DNA of 64,000 nucleotides from contig CBDBNT010000003.1 in assembly GCA_965208015.1 (NCBI GenBank), positions 1 through 64,000 of the forward strand. The letters run 5' to 3'. The notes beneath the pieces are model-generated. The model searched no databases, was not told the origin of the DNA, and saw nothing but the letters and a program-made list of their open reading frames with translations. The first letter of the stretch is position 1. Each line of letters starts with the position of its first letter. This document shows positions 35,935 to 43,856 of the stretch, piece after piece. This stretch comes from Bin87 sp965208015. GTDB taxonomy: Bacteria; Chloroflexota; Dehalococcoidia; Lucifugimonadales; UBA3495. Both the position numbers and the translations under genes were made by a program.

Positions 35935-36100
35935 GGCCACTTTTGTTTTCAAAACTTCGCCGGAACCGTCCCTTTTCACCCAAGCGCTCGCAGAACCGGC
36001 CTGGAAGCCCGGATTATGGGCCCGTTTCAAGTTCAGATCTGCCTCTGACTTTTGTTTCCAAAAGTCACGCCAATCTCTGTACGCGGGTATGACGTCACAC
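35935..36100 (-). repeat. paired-hairpin motif, copy B
   Basis: On the minus strand: CATACCCGCGTACAGAGATT, then hairpin 1 GACTTTTG-GAAA-CAAAAGTC (36066-36047, perfect 8-bp stem), CTGAACTTGAAACG, TGCGAGCGCTTGG, GGTTCCGGCG and hairpin 2 AGTTTTG-AAAA-CAAAAGT (35956-35939, one mismatch). The hairpins are 90 bases apart, exactly as in copy A. No gene of the small family follows. Confidence 0.6.
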
Positions 36101-36764
36101 CGAGCCTGTTTTTGCCCATTGCCCATAGGGGCGGTGGCCGGCGTCGTTGCCGATGGGGAACCAGGTCCAAGCCGCCGGAGCTATCATCTCCAATTTGGCA
36201 ATGAAAATCTCTAAACTGGAATTGAGCCGCCTCTGATTGGGGGGTCCCCTGTTCGTGGCTGTTGAATCCGCCCTTCCGGATCAACGACACTCCGGCGGGA
36301 TGGTCGAGGTCATCGCGGTCGCTCCCGGTGTTGCAGCACTCTCCGAGCACGCTTCACGCCTGACGGGCGCGACAGCCGGAAATCAGCGGAAGGATATTCA
36401 CCCCGTGGAGTCGGCGGCCACTGCGCCCTTTCCACCCACCACGGCGTCCGGCGGCCCGGCGGGTGGTGAGATTCCGAGAGCGCTCTCCACCGGGGCGCCA
36501 GCGTTCGACCGAGCGCGGGGCTGCTCGTCATCGATGCTCCGACGCTTCCCATCCACCTCTTCCAGTTCGGTTCCATCCCAGATGGCCGAGGGACGAGACC
36601 GGGACCACTCAACGGCCGACAAGCGGAAGCGTGGGCAAGGGTCCACCGGAGTATGCCCGACATGGCGCGGGACCAAGCCGGCCACGTCATCCGGTAGAGG
36701 GACGACGGCAGCGTTCACCGAGGGCAAAAGGACCGCGCCACTTGCCGGGACCGGGCTGGGCGTG
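36101..36764. other. gene-poor stretch between motif copies
   Basis: About 660 bases without a frame of recognisable family on either strand. Several long frames exist because of the high GC content, but none has a ribosome-binding site with sensible composition. Confidence 0.35.
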
Positions 36765-36935
36765 CGTTTCCCGAAAGGGAAATGGGCCGGGAATTTCCGG
36801 AACCGCCGCTCACTCCCAAGCGCTTGCAAACACGGCGTTTCGGGCTGAAAACTTCCCTATGGTTTGAGTTCAAAAGGGGCCAAATAATTCCCGAAAGGGA
36901 AGTCATCCAAACTTCTGTACACGGGTATGGCGTGG
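36765..36935 (-). repeat. paired-hairpin motif, copy D
   Basis: On the minus strand it starts CATACCCGTGTACAGAAGTT. Both hairpins carry the same stem: TTCCC-TTTC-GGGAA (36901-36888) and TTTCCC-TTTC-GGGAAA (36782-36767). TTTGAACTCAAACC, TGCAAGCGCTTGG and GGTTCCGG lie between. The hairpins are 105 bases apart. Confidence 0.6.
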
Positions 36936-37137
36936 TATTCGCCCTTGACGATGGCCCCGGAGAGGTGATTGGTCGCCGAAAGCGAGCCTGTCGGGGTTGC
37001 GAATCCGCATGTGTTGTGATGCGGCGAGGGTGCGATGGAGCGATTGACGCGCCAGGATTGACCGGTGATGACGCGACCGTCGCCTCCTGCGCCGCGCATT
37101 GTCCTTGTACTAATCCCAGATGTGCCCAAATAATCGC

Positions 37138-37275
37138 TTGACACCAAGGGAGCGCAGTGATACGGTTGGCGTGTTTCAAGGGTTTTGGTGCGTTGTTTAT
37201 GACAGGCATCATGGTTTTCTGGTGAGGATGCCCCCGGCCTTGTGTGGGTAACAAGGTGTCGGGGGCTTTCTCTTG
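37138..37275 (+). ncRNA. candidate small transcript with promoter and terminator
   Basis: TTGACA (37138-37143), a 17-base spacer and TACGGT (a weak -10) are followed after about 60 bases by a strong terminator. It is GCCCCCG (37230-37236) with CGGGGGC (37260-37266), an inner CCTTGT/ACAAGG helix and TTTCTCTT. In between lies only an eight-codon frame (MTGIMVFW, from 37199). A transcript of about 100 nt is predicted. No homologue is recognised. The remaining parts of 36936-37574 show no gene. Confidence 0.4.
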
Positions 37276-37988
37276 CCCGAGGGGCGGCAGCGTACTGGAT
37301 TAAACGGTCCCATGACTGCTAGGGCCGGGCCCGGGCGCGAATTGGCGGCGTTTCGCCGGTTTCGGCCACTGACAGGATGGTGGAGCCTGCACCGACCGAG
37401 AATACACACTTCCCCTGGGAGGGTGGTCAGGCCAAGCTCACAACCCCAATAAACCCGCCCCAAACAACCTGCAAGGTGTTACGGCTCGCCCGCTACCAGA
37501 TTGCGCACTTCTTACTACCTGTCGCCGCTATCCATTTTCCGGCGCTATTCGCCCGCGCATTCGCACCAGTAGCAATGATGCAAATTCGGTCCTTGACCAA
37601 GGGCCACATGCTTGCAAACGCCATCCGGACCATCACCGCTGCCAGCCTGGGCCTTCAGCCTACCGCTGAAGCCCTGAGCGCTGAGGTCGCCCGGTCCAAG
37701 CACCATCTTCTACTGAAGTTGCTGCCCACCCACCGTTCCAGCATCGGCTACCGCCGGGGTGGGACCAACTACATGATCCATCCCGACGCCTCCTTCACCC
37801 TGGAGTACCGGGGCCAGTGGCATCCCTTCCTGCTGGAGTTCGAGCGCCGGGCCACCACGCCCAAGCGCATCCCGCAGCGCCTGGCGTCCTACCGACGCTA
37901 CTTCGCCTCCGGCTGGGCGGAGCGGGACCACGGGGGACGCACGCCCGGGGTGCTGTTCGTGTTCGAGATCCCCCAGAGCGAGACCGCC

Positions 37989-37993
37989 TTCCT
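37989..37993 (+). repeat. 5-bp target site duplication TTCCT (left)
   Basis: TTCCT directly precedes the IS21 end at 37994 and is repeated at 40553-40557 directly after the other end. IS21 elements make short duplications of this size. Confidence 0.85.
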
Positions 37994-38127
37994 TGTAAAA
38001 CGCCACGAACTATGTACCAGTAATCGGCGAAATCGCCAGGAACTATAGGCCAGTTCGCCAGGGTCTATGACCACCGGTGGGCGCCACCACGGCGACCATT
38101 GTCGCACTTCGATTTTGAGGTGCAGCA

Positions 38128-39690
38128 ATGGCGTACAAGGAGGTGCTCCGAGTGGAAATACAGGAAGTGATTCGCCGCTGGCTGGCGGGAGCAAGCCAGC
38201 GTCAGATAGCGGAGGGGACGGGACTGTCGCGGGCGACGGTGCGCAAGTATCTGTCGGCAGCGAAAGGGGAGGGGATTGCCCAGGACGGTCCGGCTCCCCG
38301 TGAGGAGCAGTTGAGCCGGTTGGCTGGGATCGGCCGGGCTGGGCCGCGGCAGGTGGAGACGCCGGTTGAGGACAGCCTGGCTCCGTGGGCCGACCAGATT
38401 TACCAGTGGCTGACCGGCGACCGGTTGAAGGTGACGCGCATCCAGGAGTTGCTGGCGGCGCGGGGCTGTACGGTGTCGTACACGTCGTTGCGCCGGTTCA
38501 TCCGGAAGCGAAACTGGGGACGGCGCAGCGTCCGCACCGTGCGGATGGCCGACACCGATCCCGGCGAAGTGGCCGAGGTGGACTTTGGCCGGCTGGGGAT
38601 GATCACCGATCCGGCCACAGGCAAGCGCAGGGTGGTCTGGGCGCTGATCATCGTGCTGTCGTACTCGCGGCATTGCTTCGTGTGGCCGACGCACAGCCAG
38701 AAACTGGAAGACGTGATCGCCGGCCTGGAGGCGGCTTGGGCGTTTTTCGGGGGGGTACCGCGCTACCTGGTCATCGACAATTTCCCCGCCGCGGTGGCAG
38801 GACCGGACCAGTTGCATCCTCGGCTGACCCGGGGCTTTCTCGAATACTCCCAGCATCGCGGCTTCGTCGCCGACCCCGCCCGAGTGCGTCATCCCAAGGA
38901 CAAGCCCAAGGTGGAACGCAGCGTGTCCTACGTCCGGGAGCGGCTCTTCAAGGGTGGCGATTTCCACGGGTTGGCTCACCTGTGTGGGGAAGCCCAGCGC
39001 TGGTGTTTGGAAGTGGCGGGTCAGCGCATCCACGGCACCACCCGCCGTCAGCCCCTGGTGGTCTTCCAGGATGAGGAGCGTCATGCCCTGCTGCCCTGGG
39101 ACGGCGAGCCCTACGAGATCACCCACTGGCGCACCGCCAAAGTGCATCCCGATCATCACGTGGCCAGTCAATACGCCCTTTACTCGGTGCCGTCATCGTC
39201 CTGTCCACCGGGTCAGAGGGTGGAAATCAGGCTGGACAGCAAGCTGGTGCGCATCTACCACCGGGGCAAGCTGGTCAAGGTCCACCAGCGTCAGCCGCGC
39301 GGTGGTCGCGCCACCGACCCTGACGATTATCCCGCCGAGCTTTCCGCCTACACCATGAAGGCCCCTGAGCGCATCAAGCGCAACGCAGCTCTGCACGGAC
39401 CGGCGGTGGCCCAATTCGCCCAACGGCTCTTCGACGACCGTCATCCCTGGTCGAAGATCAGGCAGGGGCACAAGCTCATCCGACTGGGCAATCGCTACAC
39501 GCCTCAACGCCTCGATGCCGCCTGTCGTCGCGCCCTCGACGTCGACCTCATCGACGTGAACCGGGTGGAACGGATCCTGGTGCAGGCCCTGGAAGCAGAA
39601 TCCCTGCCGCAGCTTCCACTACCGATGCCAGCCGGCCGCTTCGCCCGTCCCGGCTCCGTCTTCGCTCATGCTGCTGGAGGTCGATCATGA
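38128..39690 (+). CDS. istA: IS21-family transposase IstA (complete)
   Basis: A 520-residue transposase of full length. It has an N-terminal HTH (WLAGASQRQIAEGTGLSRATVRKYL, about residues 17-42) and a DDE core with the catalytic Asp in AEVDFGRLG (about 152), Asp in LVIDNFPAAV (about 214) and Glu in KPKVERSVSYVRERL (about 258). A C-terminal beta-barrel and basic tail contact the terminal repeats. It cuts and joins the IS ends in a complex with IstB. The stop overlaps the istB start in ATGA, giving coupled translation. No frame damage is visible, so the element may be active. Confidence 0.95.
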   Translation: MAYKEVLRVEIQEVIRRWLAGASQRQIAEGTGLSRATVRKYLSAAKGEGIAQDGPAPREEQLSRLAGIGRAGPRQVETPVEDSLAPWADQIYQWLTGDRLKVTRIQELLAARGCTVSYTSLRRFIRKRNWGRRSVRTVRMADTDPGEVAEVDFGRLGMITDPATGKRRVVWALIIVLSYSRHCFVWPTHSQKLEDVIAGLEAAWAFFGGVPRYLVIDNFPAAVAGPDQLHPRLTRGFLEYSQHRGFVADPARVRHPKDKPKVERSVSYVRERLFKGGDFHGLAHLCGEAQRWCLEVAGQRIHGTTRRQPLVVFQDEERHALLPWDGEPYEITHWRTAKVHPDHHVASQYALYSVPSSSCPPGQRVEIRLDSKLVRIYHRGKLVKVHQRQPRGGRATDPDDYPAELSAYTMKAPERIKRNAALHGPAVAQFAQRLFDDRHPWSKIRQGHKLIRLGNRYTPQRLDAACRRALDVDLIDVNRVERILVQALEAESLPQLPLPMPAGRFARPGSVFAHAAGGRS

Positions 39691-40454
39691 CCCGTATCAC
39701 TGAACTCACACCACTGCTCAAGCGCTTGCAACTGGGGCCCATGGCCGCCACCCTGCCCGAGCGCATTGCCCTGGCACGTCGGGAACAGCTGGACTACGCC
39801 TCCTTTCTGGAGATCATCCTCAGTGATGAGGTCAACCGCCGCGCTCAACGCCGCAACGAACTCCGGCTGAGTGGCGCCGGTTTCGAGGAGACCTGTCGGC
39901 TGGAGGACTTCGACTGGTCGGCGTCGATTACGCTGGACCGCCGGCTCCTGGACGCCGTTTTCTCATTGGAGTTTCTGGACAAGCACGAGCACGTGCTTTT
40001 GGTGGGACCCGCTGGCGCAGGCAAGAGCTTCCTGGCCCAGGCCCTGGGCTACTCGGCCGTCCGCGCCGGACACACCGTGCGCTTCGTCCACGCCGATGAC
40101 TTCTTCAAAGCCATGGCTCAGGCCCGGGTGGACAACTCGCTGGATCGCGCTTTCCGGTCGTTCCTCTCCCCAGACCTGCTCATCCTGGACGACCTCGGTC
40201 TGCACCGGCTCACCCCGCAACAGTCCGCCGATCTCTACGAGCTCATCCTCAACCGCCATCGGGCGTCCAGCTTCGTCATCACCAGCAACCGGGCCGTCGA
40301 CGAATGGCTCGGTCTCTTCGACGATCCCATCCTGGGCAACAGCGCCCTCGACCGCCTGGCCAACGCCAGCTACCAGATCGTCATCGAAGGCACCAGCTAC
40401 CGCGAACGACTATCGCCACACCGCGCCCTCCTGGGTGCTCAGGGAGGTGATTGA
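39687..40454 (+). CDS. istB: IS21-family helper ATPase IstB (complete)
   Basis: A 255-residue AAA+ protein: Walker A GPAGAGKS (about residues 106-113), Walker B LLILDDLG, sensor-like VITSNRAVDEW and the arginine-rich SYRERLSPHRALL near the end. It assembles on DNA, selects the target and stimulates IstA. It is almost the same as the IstB at 1376-2161 except for a shorter C-terminus. Translation is coupled to istA through a 4-base overlap. Confidence 0.95.
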   Translation: MTRITELTPLLKRLQLGPMAATLPERIALARREQLDYASFLEIILSDEVNRRAQRRNELRLSGAGFEETCRLEDFDWSASITLDRRLLDAVFSLEFLDKHEHVLLVGPAGAGKSFLAQALGYSAVRAGHTVRFVHADDFFKAMAQARVDNSLDRAFRSFLSPDLLILDDLGLHRLTPQQSADLYELILNRHRASSFVITSNRAVDEWLGLFDDPILGNSALDRLANASYQIVIEGTSYRERLSPHRALLGAQGGD

Positions 40455-40552
40455 CCGGGAAACCACAAACTGCTATTGATCAAAATCGCCACGCGCCCAG
40501 GGTGGTACATAGTCCTTGGCGATCACTGGCTCAATGTCCGCGGCGTTTAACA

Positions 40553-40557
40553 TTCCT
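40553..40557 (+). repeat. 5-bp target site duplication TTCCT (right)
   Basis: Second copy of TTCCT. It directly follows the IS21 right end, and the broken gene continues from here in frame. Confidence 0.85.
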
Positions 40558-40699
40558 GGACGTGGCCGACGCTACCGAGGGCCTGGACGTGATCACCGCC
40601 AACGCGGAGGCACTGGGGGAGCACGGCGTTCTGGGCGAGGCGTGGATACTGCCGCCGCCGCACTCCCTGGACCGGGCGCCGCTGGCCGGATTGTACTGA

Positions 40700-41160
40700 G
40701 TTCCCAAAGTACAACTAATCTGCGCCGGACCTTTCCTGTAGGGGGCCTTCCACCGCCAAGAATGGACAATTTGCCAGCAACTTGCGGCCGTCACCTCCCG
40801 TTACGTCCCCGCCCCTGCAATCTGTTGCAGAGCCGACACGTCAGGCCGTCAGTGCCAATGACCCACCCGCCACCCATCAGGTACACCATACGAATACGAA
40901 TGCCAGCCCCAGCCGCCAGGACGCGGACATTGCCGCACCAGCCGTCAGGCCCGGACCGAGTGTCCAATAGGGGGCAGCGGAGCCGTTCCCTGGGTTTCCG
41001 GCAGTTCCCAAAAGGGAAGTGTTTTTCATTCCCTTGTCTGCGTGCAACAGGCGGCAAGGTTGCGAAATGTTGCAGGTTAAGGACCCGGAAGTCGGCAACG
41101 CCTGACGCCGCCGCCGGAGGGTCGCAGGCCGGATGCCCGCTGTTAGAGTGTAAGACAATG
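40700..41160. other. intergenic stretch with a partial hairpin motif (copy E)
   Basis: No gene is seen in these 460 bases. On the minus strand a single hairpin TTCCC-TTTT-GGGAA (41018-41005) with the flanking ACAAGGGAATG and CCCCTATTGG words resembles the paired-hairpin motif, but the second hairpin and the other conserved blocks are not recognisable. Confidence 0.35.
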
Positions 41161-41169
41161 TGCTATAAT
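41161..41169 (+). promoter_or_regulatory. extended -10 promoter for the RHH/recombinase operon
   Basis: TGCTATAAT is a perfect extended -10 element. No good -35 is present at the usual distance, as is common with this promoter type. Transcription would begin near 41176, just ahead of AAGGAGCG (41179-41186) and the ATG at 41190, so the leader is very short. Confidence 0.6.
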
Positions 41170-41189
41170 GGACGGAGCAAGGAGCGATT

Positions 41190-41411
41190 ATGGCCCCCAT
41201 AATATCCCGAAACACCGAGACCATCACGTTCTCACTGCCCCCGCCGCAGGCCCAGCGGCTGCGGGAGGTGGCGCAGGAAGAAGAGCGCACCGTGAGCGAG
41301 CTTCTGCGGGAGGCCATCCGCCTCTACATGGAGGAACGGGAGTGGCGAGCGAAGGAGCGGATGAAGCGGCGTTCCCGCCAGGCAAACACGGACGAAACGG
41401 AGGCAAGATGA
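41190..41411 (+). CDS. ribbon-helix-helix protein coupled to the recombinase
   Basis: A 73-residue protein with a ribbon-helix-helix pattern: strand TETITFSLPP (about residues 9-18), helix PQAQRLREVAQEE, turn and helix TVSELLREAIRLYMEEREW. A basic tail follows (RAKERMKRRSRQ). Such small proteins bind operators as dimers or act as accessory factors. It starts after AAGGAGCG and overlaps the recombinase start by four bases (ATGA), so it is probably made with it. It may repress this promoter or serve as a directionality or regulation factor. That role is inferred from position only. Confidence 0.75.
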   Translation: MAPIISRNTETITFSLPPPQAQRLREVAQEEERTVSELLREAIRLYMEEREWRAKERMKRRSRQANTDETEAR

Positions 41412-42997
41412 AAAAGCAACAGTTCCAGCCCCTGACCCCGGCGGCCCTCTACGCGAGGGTCTCCAGCGACCGACAGGACGTGGACCTCTCCGTGGCCGCC
41501 CAGCTTAGGGCGCTCAGGGACTACGCCAAGAACAACGGCTACTCCGTGGCCCGCGAGTACGTGGACGAGGCCGAGAGCGGCAGGATCGCCGACCGGCCCC
41601 AGTTCCGGGAGATGATCGACGAGGGGAGCAGGCCGAGATCCCCCTTCGACGTGATTCTGGTCTGGAAGTTTTCGAGATTCACCCGCAAGCGGGAGCACGC
41701 CGTGGCCTTCAAGGCCCAGTTGCGGCGCAAGGGCATCCGCGTGGTGTCCATCACCGAGCAGGCCGAGGACAACGCCACCGGCAGGCTGCTGGAGGGCATC
41801 ATCGAGTCGGTGGACGAATACTACAGCGAGAATCTTGGGCAAGAAGTGACGCGGGGAATGCGCGAGGCGGCGTCCCGTGGTTTCTTCCTCGGCTCCAAGG
41901 CCCCCTTCGGCTACACCCGCGTCAAGGTCAGCGATGGGGTGAAGGAGCGTCCCACCCTGGAGGTGGACCCGGTGACCGCGCCCATCGCTAGGGAGATTTT
42001 CGAGAGTTCCCGCCGGGGCAATGGGCTGGCGGAAATCTGCAAGGAGTTGAACGGCCGGGGCATCACCAACAAGGGCAAACGCTGGCAGAAGAACGTCATC
42101 CACTACCTGCTGACCAACGAGGCGTACACCGGAACCGCCGTCTGGGGTGTCAAGAGCAAGGACGAGAAGGCGGGGGAGCCGGTGAGGGTGGAGAACGCCT
42201 GGCCCGCCCTGGTTTCCAGGGAGCTGTTCGACGCGGTGCAGCAGGGGCTCCACCAACGCGCGCCCACGGTGCAACGGCCCGCCAGGGTGGGGAGCCAGTA
42301 CCTGCTGAGCGGTCTCCTGCGCTGCGGTGTCTGCGGAAGGCCCTACTCGGCCCAGGGAGCCAAGAGCGGCCAGTTCGCCTACTACGTCTGCTCCAGCCTG
42401 TTCCGGGAAGGGGCCGGAGCCTGCACCGCCCGCTACCTGAACGCGACCAAGGTGGAGGACCTGGTGATCGAGAAGGTCCGGGAGCGGATTCTCACCGAGG
42501 AGACCATCACCGAGCTGGTGACCCTGGTGGCCGAGGAAATAGATGCTTTGGCCGGTGAGGTCAACGGCAGGCTGACCGCCATCAACAGCGAGCTTACCGA
42601 CGTGGAGACCCGGCTGGAGAACCTCTACCAGGCCCTGGAGACGCAGCAGTTGCCCATCGAGGCGCTGTCGCCCCGCATCCTGTCCCTGAAGGGCCGCCAG
42701 GACCAGCTTGTGGCGGCGCGGGAGGAGGCCGAGTTCCAGTTGGAGCAGCGGAGGGCGGAGTTGCCCACCAGCAAGGAGATCAGGGGGTACGTGGCGGACT
42801 TCCGCGCACTCTTCCAGGACGGGACGTTCCCGGAGCGCAAGGCGCTGATCCGCAACTTCGTGCAGGGCATCGAGATCGTGGAGGACGAGGCGGTGCTGAC
42901 GTATACTATCCCCATGCCCCAGGACGGGGTGACGTCGGAGTCGGCCTCGGTTCTTGATTTCGTCCAGTCCGGCCCACCATTGCAAACCTCGTGCTGA
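41408..42997 (+). CDS. large serine recombinase
   Basis: A 529-residue large serine integrase. The resolvase domain has the nucleophile in YARVSSDRQ (Ser19), the arginine-rich VWKFSRFTRKR and TGRLLEGIIESVDEYYSE. The recombinase domain follows (GFFLGSKAPFGYTR, LAEICKELNGRGI, then NVIHYLLTNEAYTGTAVW). Next come a zinc ribbon (LLRCGVCGRPY, YYVCSS, CTARYLN) and a coiled coil (about 385-450) that controls direction of integration. These enzymes insert mobile elements at an attB site. Its place at the right edge of the accessory region, just before ordinary chromosomal genes, suggests that it integrated this element. The stop lies within the terminator hairpin. Confidence 0.92.
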   Translation: MKKQQFQPLTPAALYARVSSDRQDVDLSVAAQLRALRDYAKNNGYSVAREYVDEAESGRIADRPQFREMIDEGSRPRSPFDVILVWKFSRFTRKREHAVAFKAQLRRKGIRVVSITEQAEDNATGRLLEGIIESVDEYYSENLGQEVTRGMREAASRGFFLGSKAPFGYTRVKVSDGVKERPTLEVDPVTAPIAREIFESSRRGNGLAEICKELNGRGITNKGKRWQKNVIHYLLTNEAYTGTAVWGVKSKDEKAGEPVRVENAWPALVSRELFDAVQQGLHQRAPTVQRPARVGSQYLLSGLLRCGVCGRPYSAQGAKSGQFAYYVCSSLFREGAGACTARYLNATKVEDLVIEKVRERILTEETITELVTLVAEEIDALAGEVNGRLTAINSELTDVETRLENLYQALETQQLPIEALSPRILSLKGRQDQLVAAREEAEFQLEQRRAELPTSKEIRGYVADFRALFQDGTFPERKALIRNFVQGIEIVEDEAVLTYTIPMPQDGVTSESASVLDFVQSGPPLQTSC

Positions 42998-43009
42998 AAC
43001 GAGGTTTTT
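42984..43009 (+). terminator. intrinsic terminator of the recombinase operon
   Basis: AAACCTCG (42984-42991) pairs perfectly with CGAGGTTT (43000-43007), loop TGCTGAAA, followed by TTG. It overlaps the last codons of the recombinase. It may also mark the right boundary of the accessory region. Confidence 0.75.
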
Positions 43010-43145
43010 GCGTCATAGGAGCCCAGGCGCTTCACACCCCCGGCTCTTTCGTCCCTGAGCCGCACCCGCTGACTCCCCACGGTGACCCGTGGCAAGCGAC
43101 CGGTCGCGCGATAGGGACCCACTCTAACGTTTTGCAGGCTTTCGG

Positions 43146-43847
43146 GTGATTGCGGTGACAGATTTTACGGACATCGAATGGCTGAGCTTCGATTGCTACG
43201 GAACGCTGGTCGACTGGGAAACAGGGATTTCCTCCGCGGTATCGACATCCCTGGAAGCCCATGGGATCCGCAGGACTACCGCCGAAATATTGGAACTGTT
43301 TGCCGACGTGGAGCCGGTGGTGCAAAGCTCGGGGGCGTTCAAGGAGTACCGCGTCGCCCTGCGCGAAGTCATGGTCATGATCGGCGGAAGGCTCGGCGTC
43401 CAACTTGCGGAGCCCGAGATCGATTCCTTGTCCGGTTCCCTGCCCCATTGGCCAGTCTTCCCGGACGCCGGTCCCGCTCTACGGCTTTTGCAACAGAGAT
43501 ACAAGCTGGCGATCATTTCCAACGTGGACGACGACCTGTTCACCGGCTCAGCGCGTGCGCTGGGCGTTGAATTCGATGCCGTAATCACCTCCCAGCAGGC
43601 CAAGGCGTACAAGCCGAACTCTCGCAGCTTTGAACTTGCCGAGGCCGCCATGGGCGTTGGCAAGGATCGGTGGCTCCACGTTGGCGAGAGTCTGTACCAC
43701 GACATCGAGCCGGCCAATCGGTTGGGTATCAGGTCGGTTTGGGTCAACCGCGCCGACCGTGGCGGCGGCACCCGGCCAACCAACGCGCAACCCGACCTGA
43801 CCGTGCCGGACCTGGCGGCGCTGGCGGAAATTATGGTTCCGACCTAA
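43146..43847 (+). CDS. HAD-superfamily hydrolase, haloacid dehalogenase type II-like
   Basis: A 233-residue HAD hydrolase. Motif I is SFDCYGTLVDWE (nucleophile Asp near residue 15), motif II AIISNVDDD, motif III Lys in AKAYKPNSRSF, and motif IV GESLYHDIEPANRLG. The DCYGTLVDWE form and the overall length fit type II 2-haloacid dehalogenases, but related phosphatases share it, so the substrate is open. The start is taken as GTG at 43146. A GTG at 43155 is an alternative, and no strong ribosome-binding site is present. It is the first gene to the right of the recombinase and probably belongs to the old chromosome. Converges with mutS. Confidence 0.8.
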   Translation: MIAVTDFTDIEWLSFDCYGTLVDWETGISSAVSTSLEAHGIRRTTAEILELFADVEPVVQSSGAFKEYRVALREVMVMIGGRLGVQLAEPEIDSLSGSLPHWPVFPDAGPALRLLQQRYKLAIISNVDDDLFTGSARALGVEFDAVITSQQAKAYKPNSRSFELAEAAMGVGKDRWLHVGESLYHDIEPANRLGIRSVWVNRADRGGGTRPTNAQPDLTVPDLAALAEIMVPT

Positions 43848-43856
43848 CCGCGTCGG

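Larger units (their letters stand above)
37994..40552 (+). mobile_element. complete IS21-family element (2559 bp)
   Basis: Both ends were located: TGTAAAACGCC at 37994 and the inverted GGCGTTTAACA ending at 40552. The first 25-30 bases of the two ends align as inverted repeats, and further CGCCA..GAACTAT..CCAG blocks repeat inside each end. The flanks carry the 5-bp duplication TTCCT. It encodes intact istA and istB. It interrupts a replication-relaxation gene. The element is related to, but clearly diverged from, those at 1-2257. Confidence 0.92.
37575..40699 (+). pseudogene. replication-relaxation family protein interrupted by IS21
   Basis: The 5' part (37575-37993) encodes MMQIRSLTKGHMLANAIRT to GVLFVFEIPQSETAFL. 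The MIHPDASFTL, FLLEFERRA and LASYRRYF stretches are typical of replication-relaxation (Replic_Relax) proteins of plasmids and integrative elements. It is cut by the IS21 at 37994-40552. Removing the IS and one copy of the 5-bp TTCCT restores an open frame that runs on as DVADATEGLDVITANAEAL to the stop at 40699, with an end (LPPPHSLDRAPLAGLY) that looks natural. The N-terminal winged-helix part seems short or missing. A mobilisable element is thus implied here. Confidence 0.8.

Noticed and set aside
33481..36935. CRISPR array
   Set aside because: The motif copies are irregularly spaced, about 150 bases long, divergent and palindromic in two places. There are no short direct repeats with regular spacers and no cas genes.
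36715..37254. 179-codon minus-strand frame across motif copy D and the candidate small transcript
   Set aside because: Most of it is the repeat motif itself. Composition is not protein-like and no start signal is present.
41324..42985. 553-codon open frame on the minus strand opposite the serine recombinase
   Set aside because: It is the mirror of a high-GC gene with strong codon bias. Its translation has no domain, and the plus strand has a clear recombinase with promoter and terminator.
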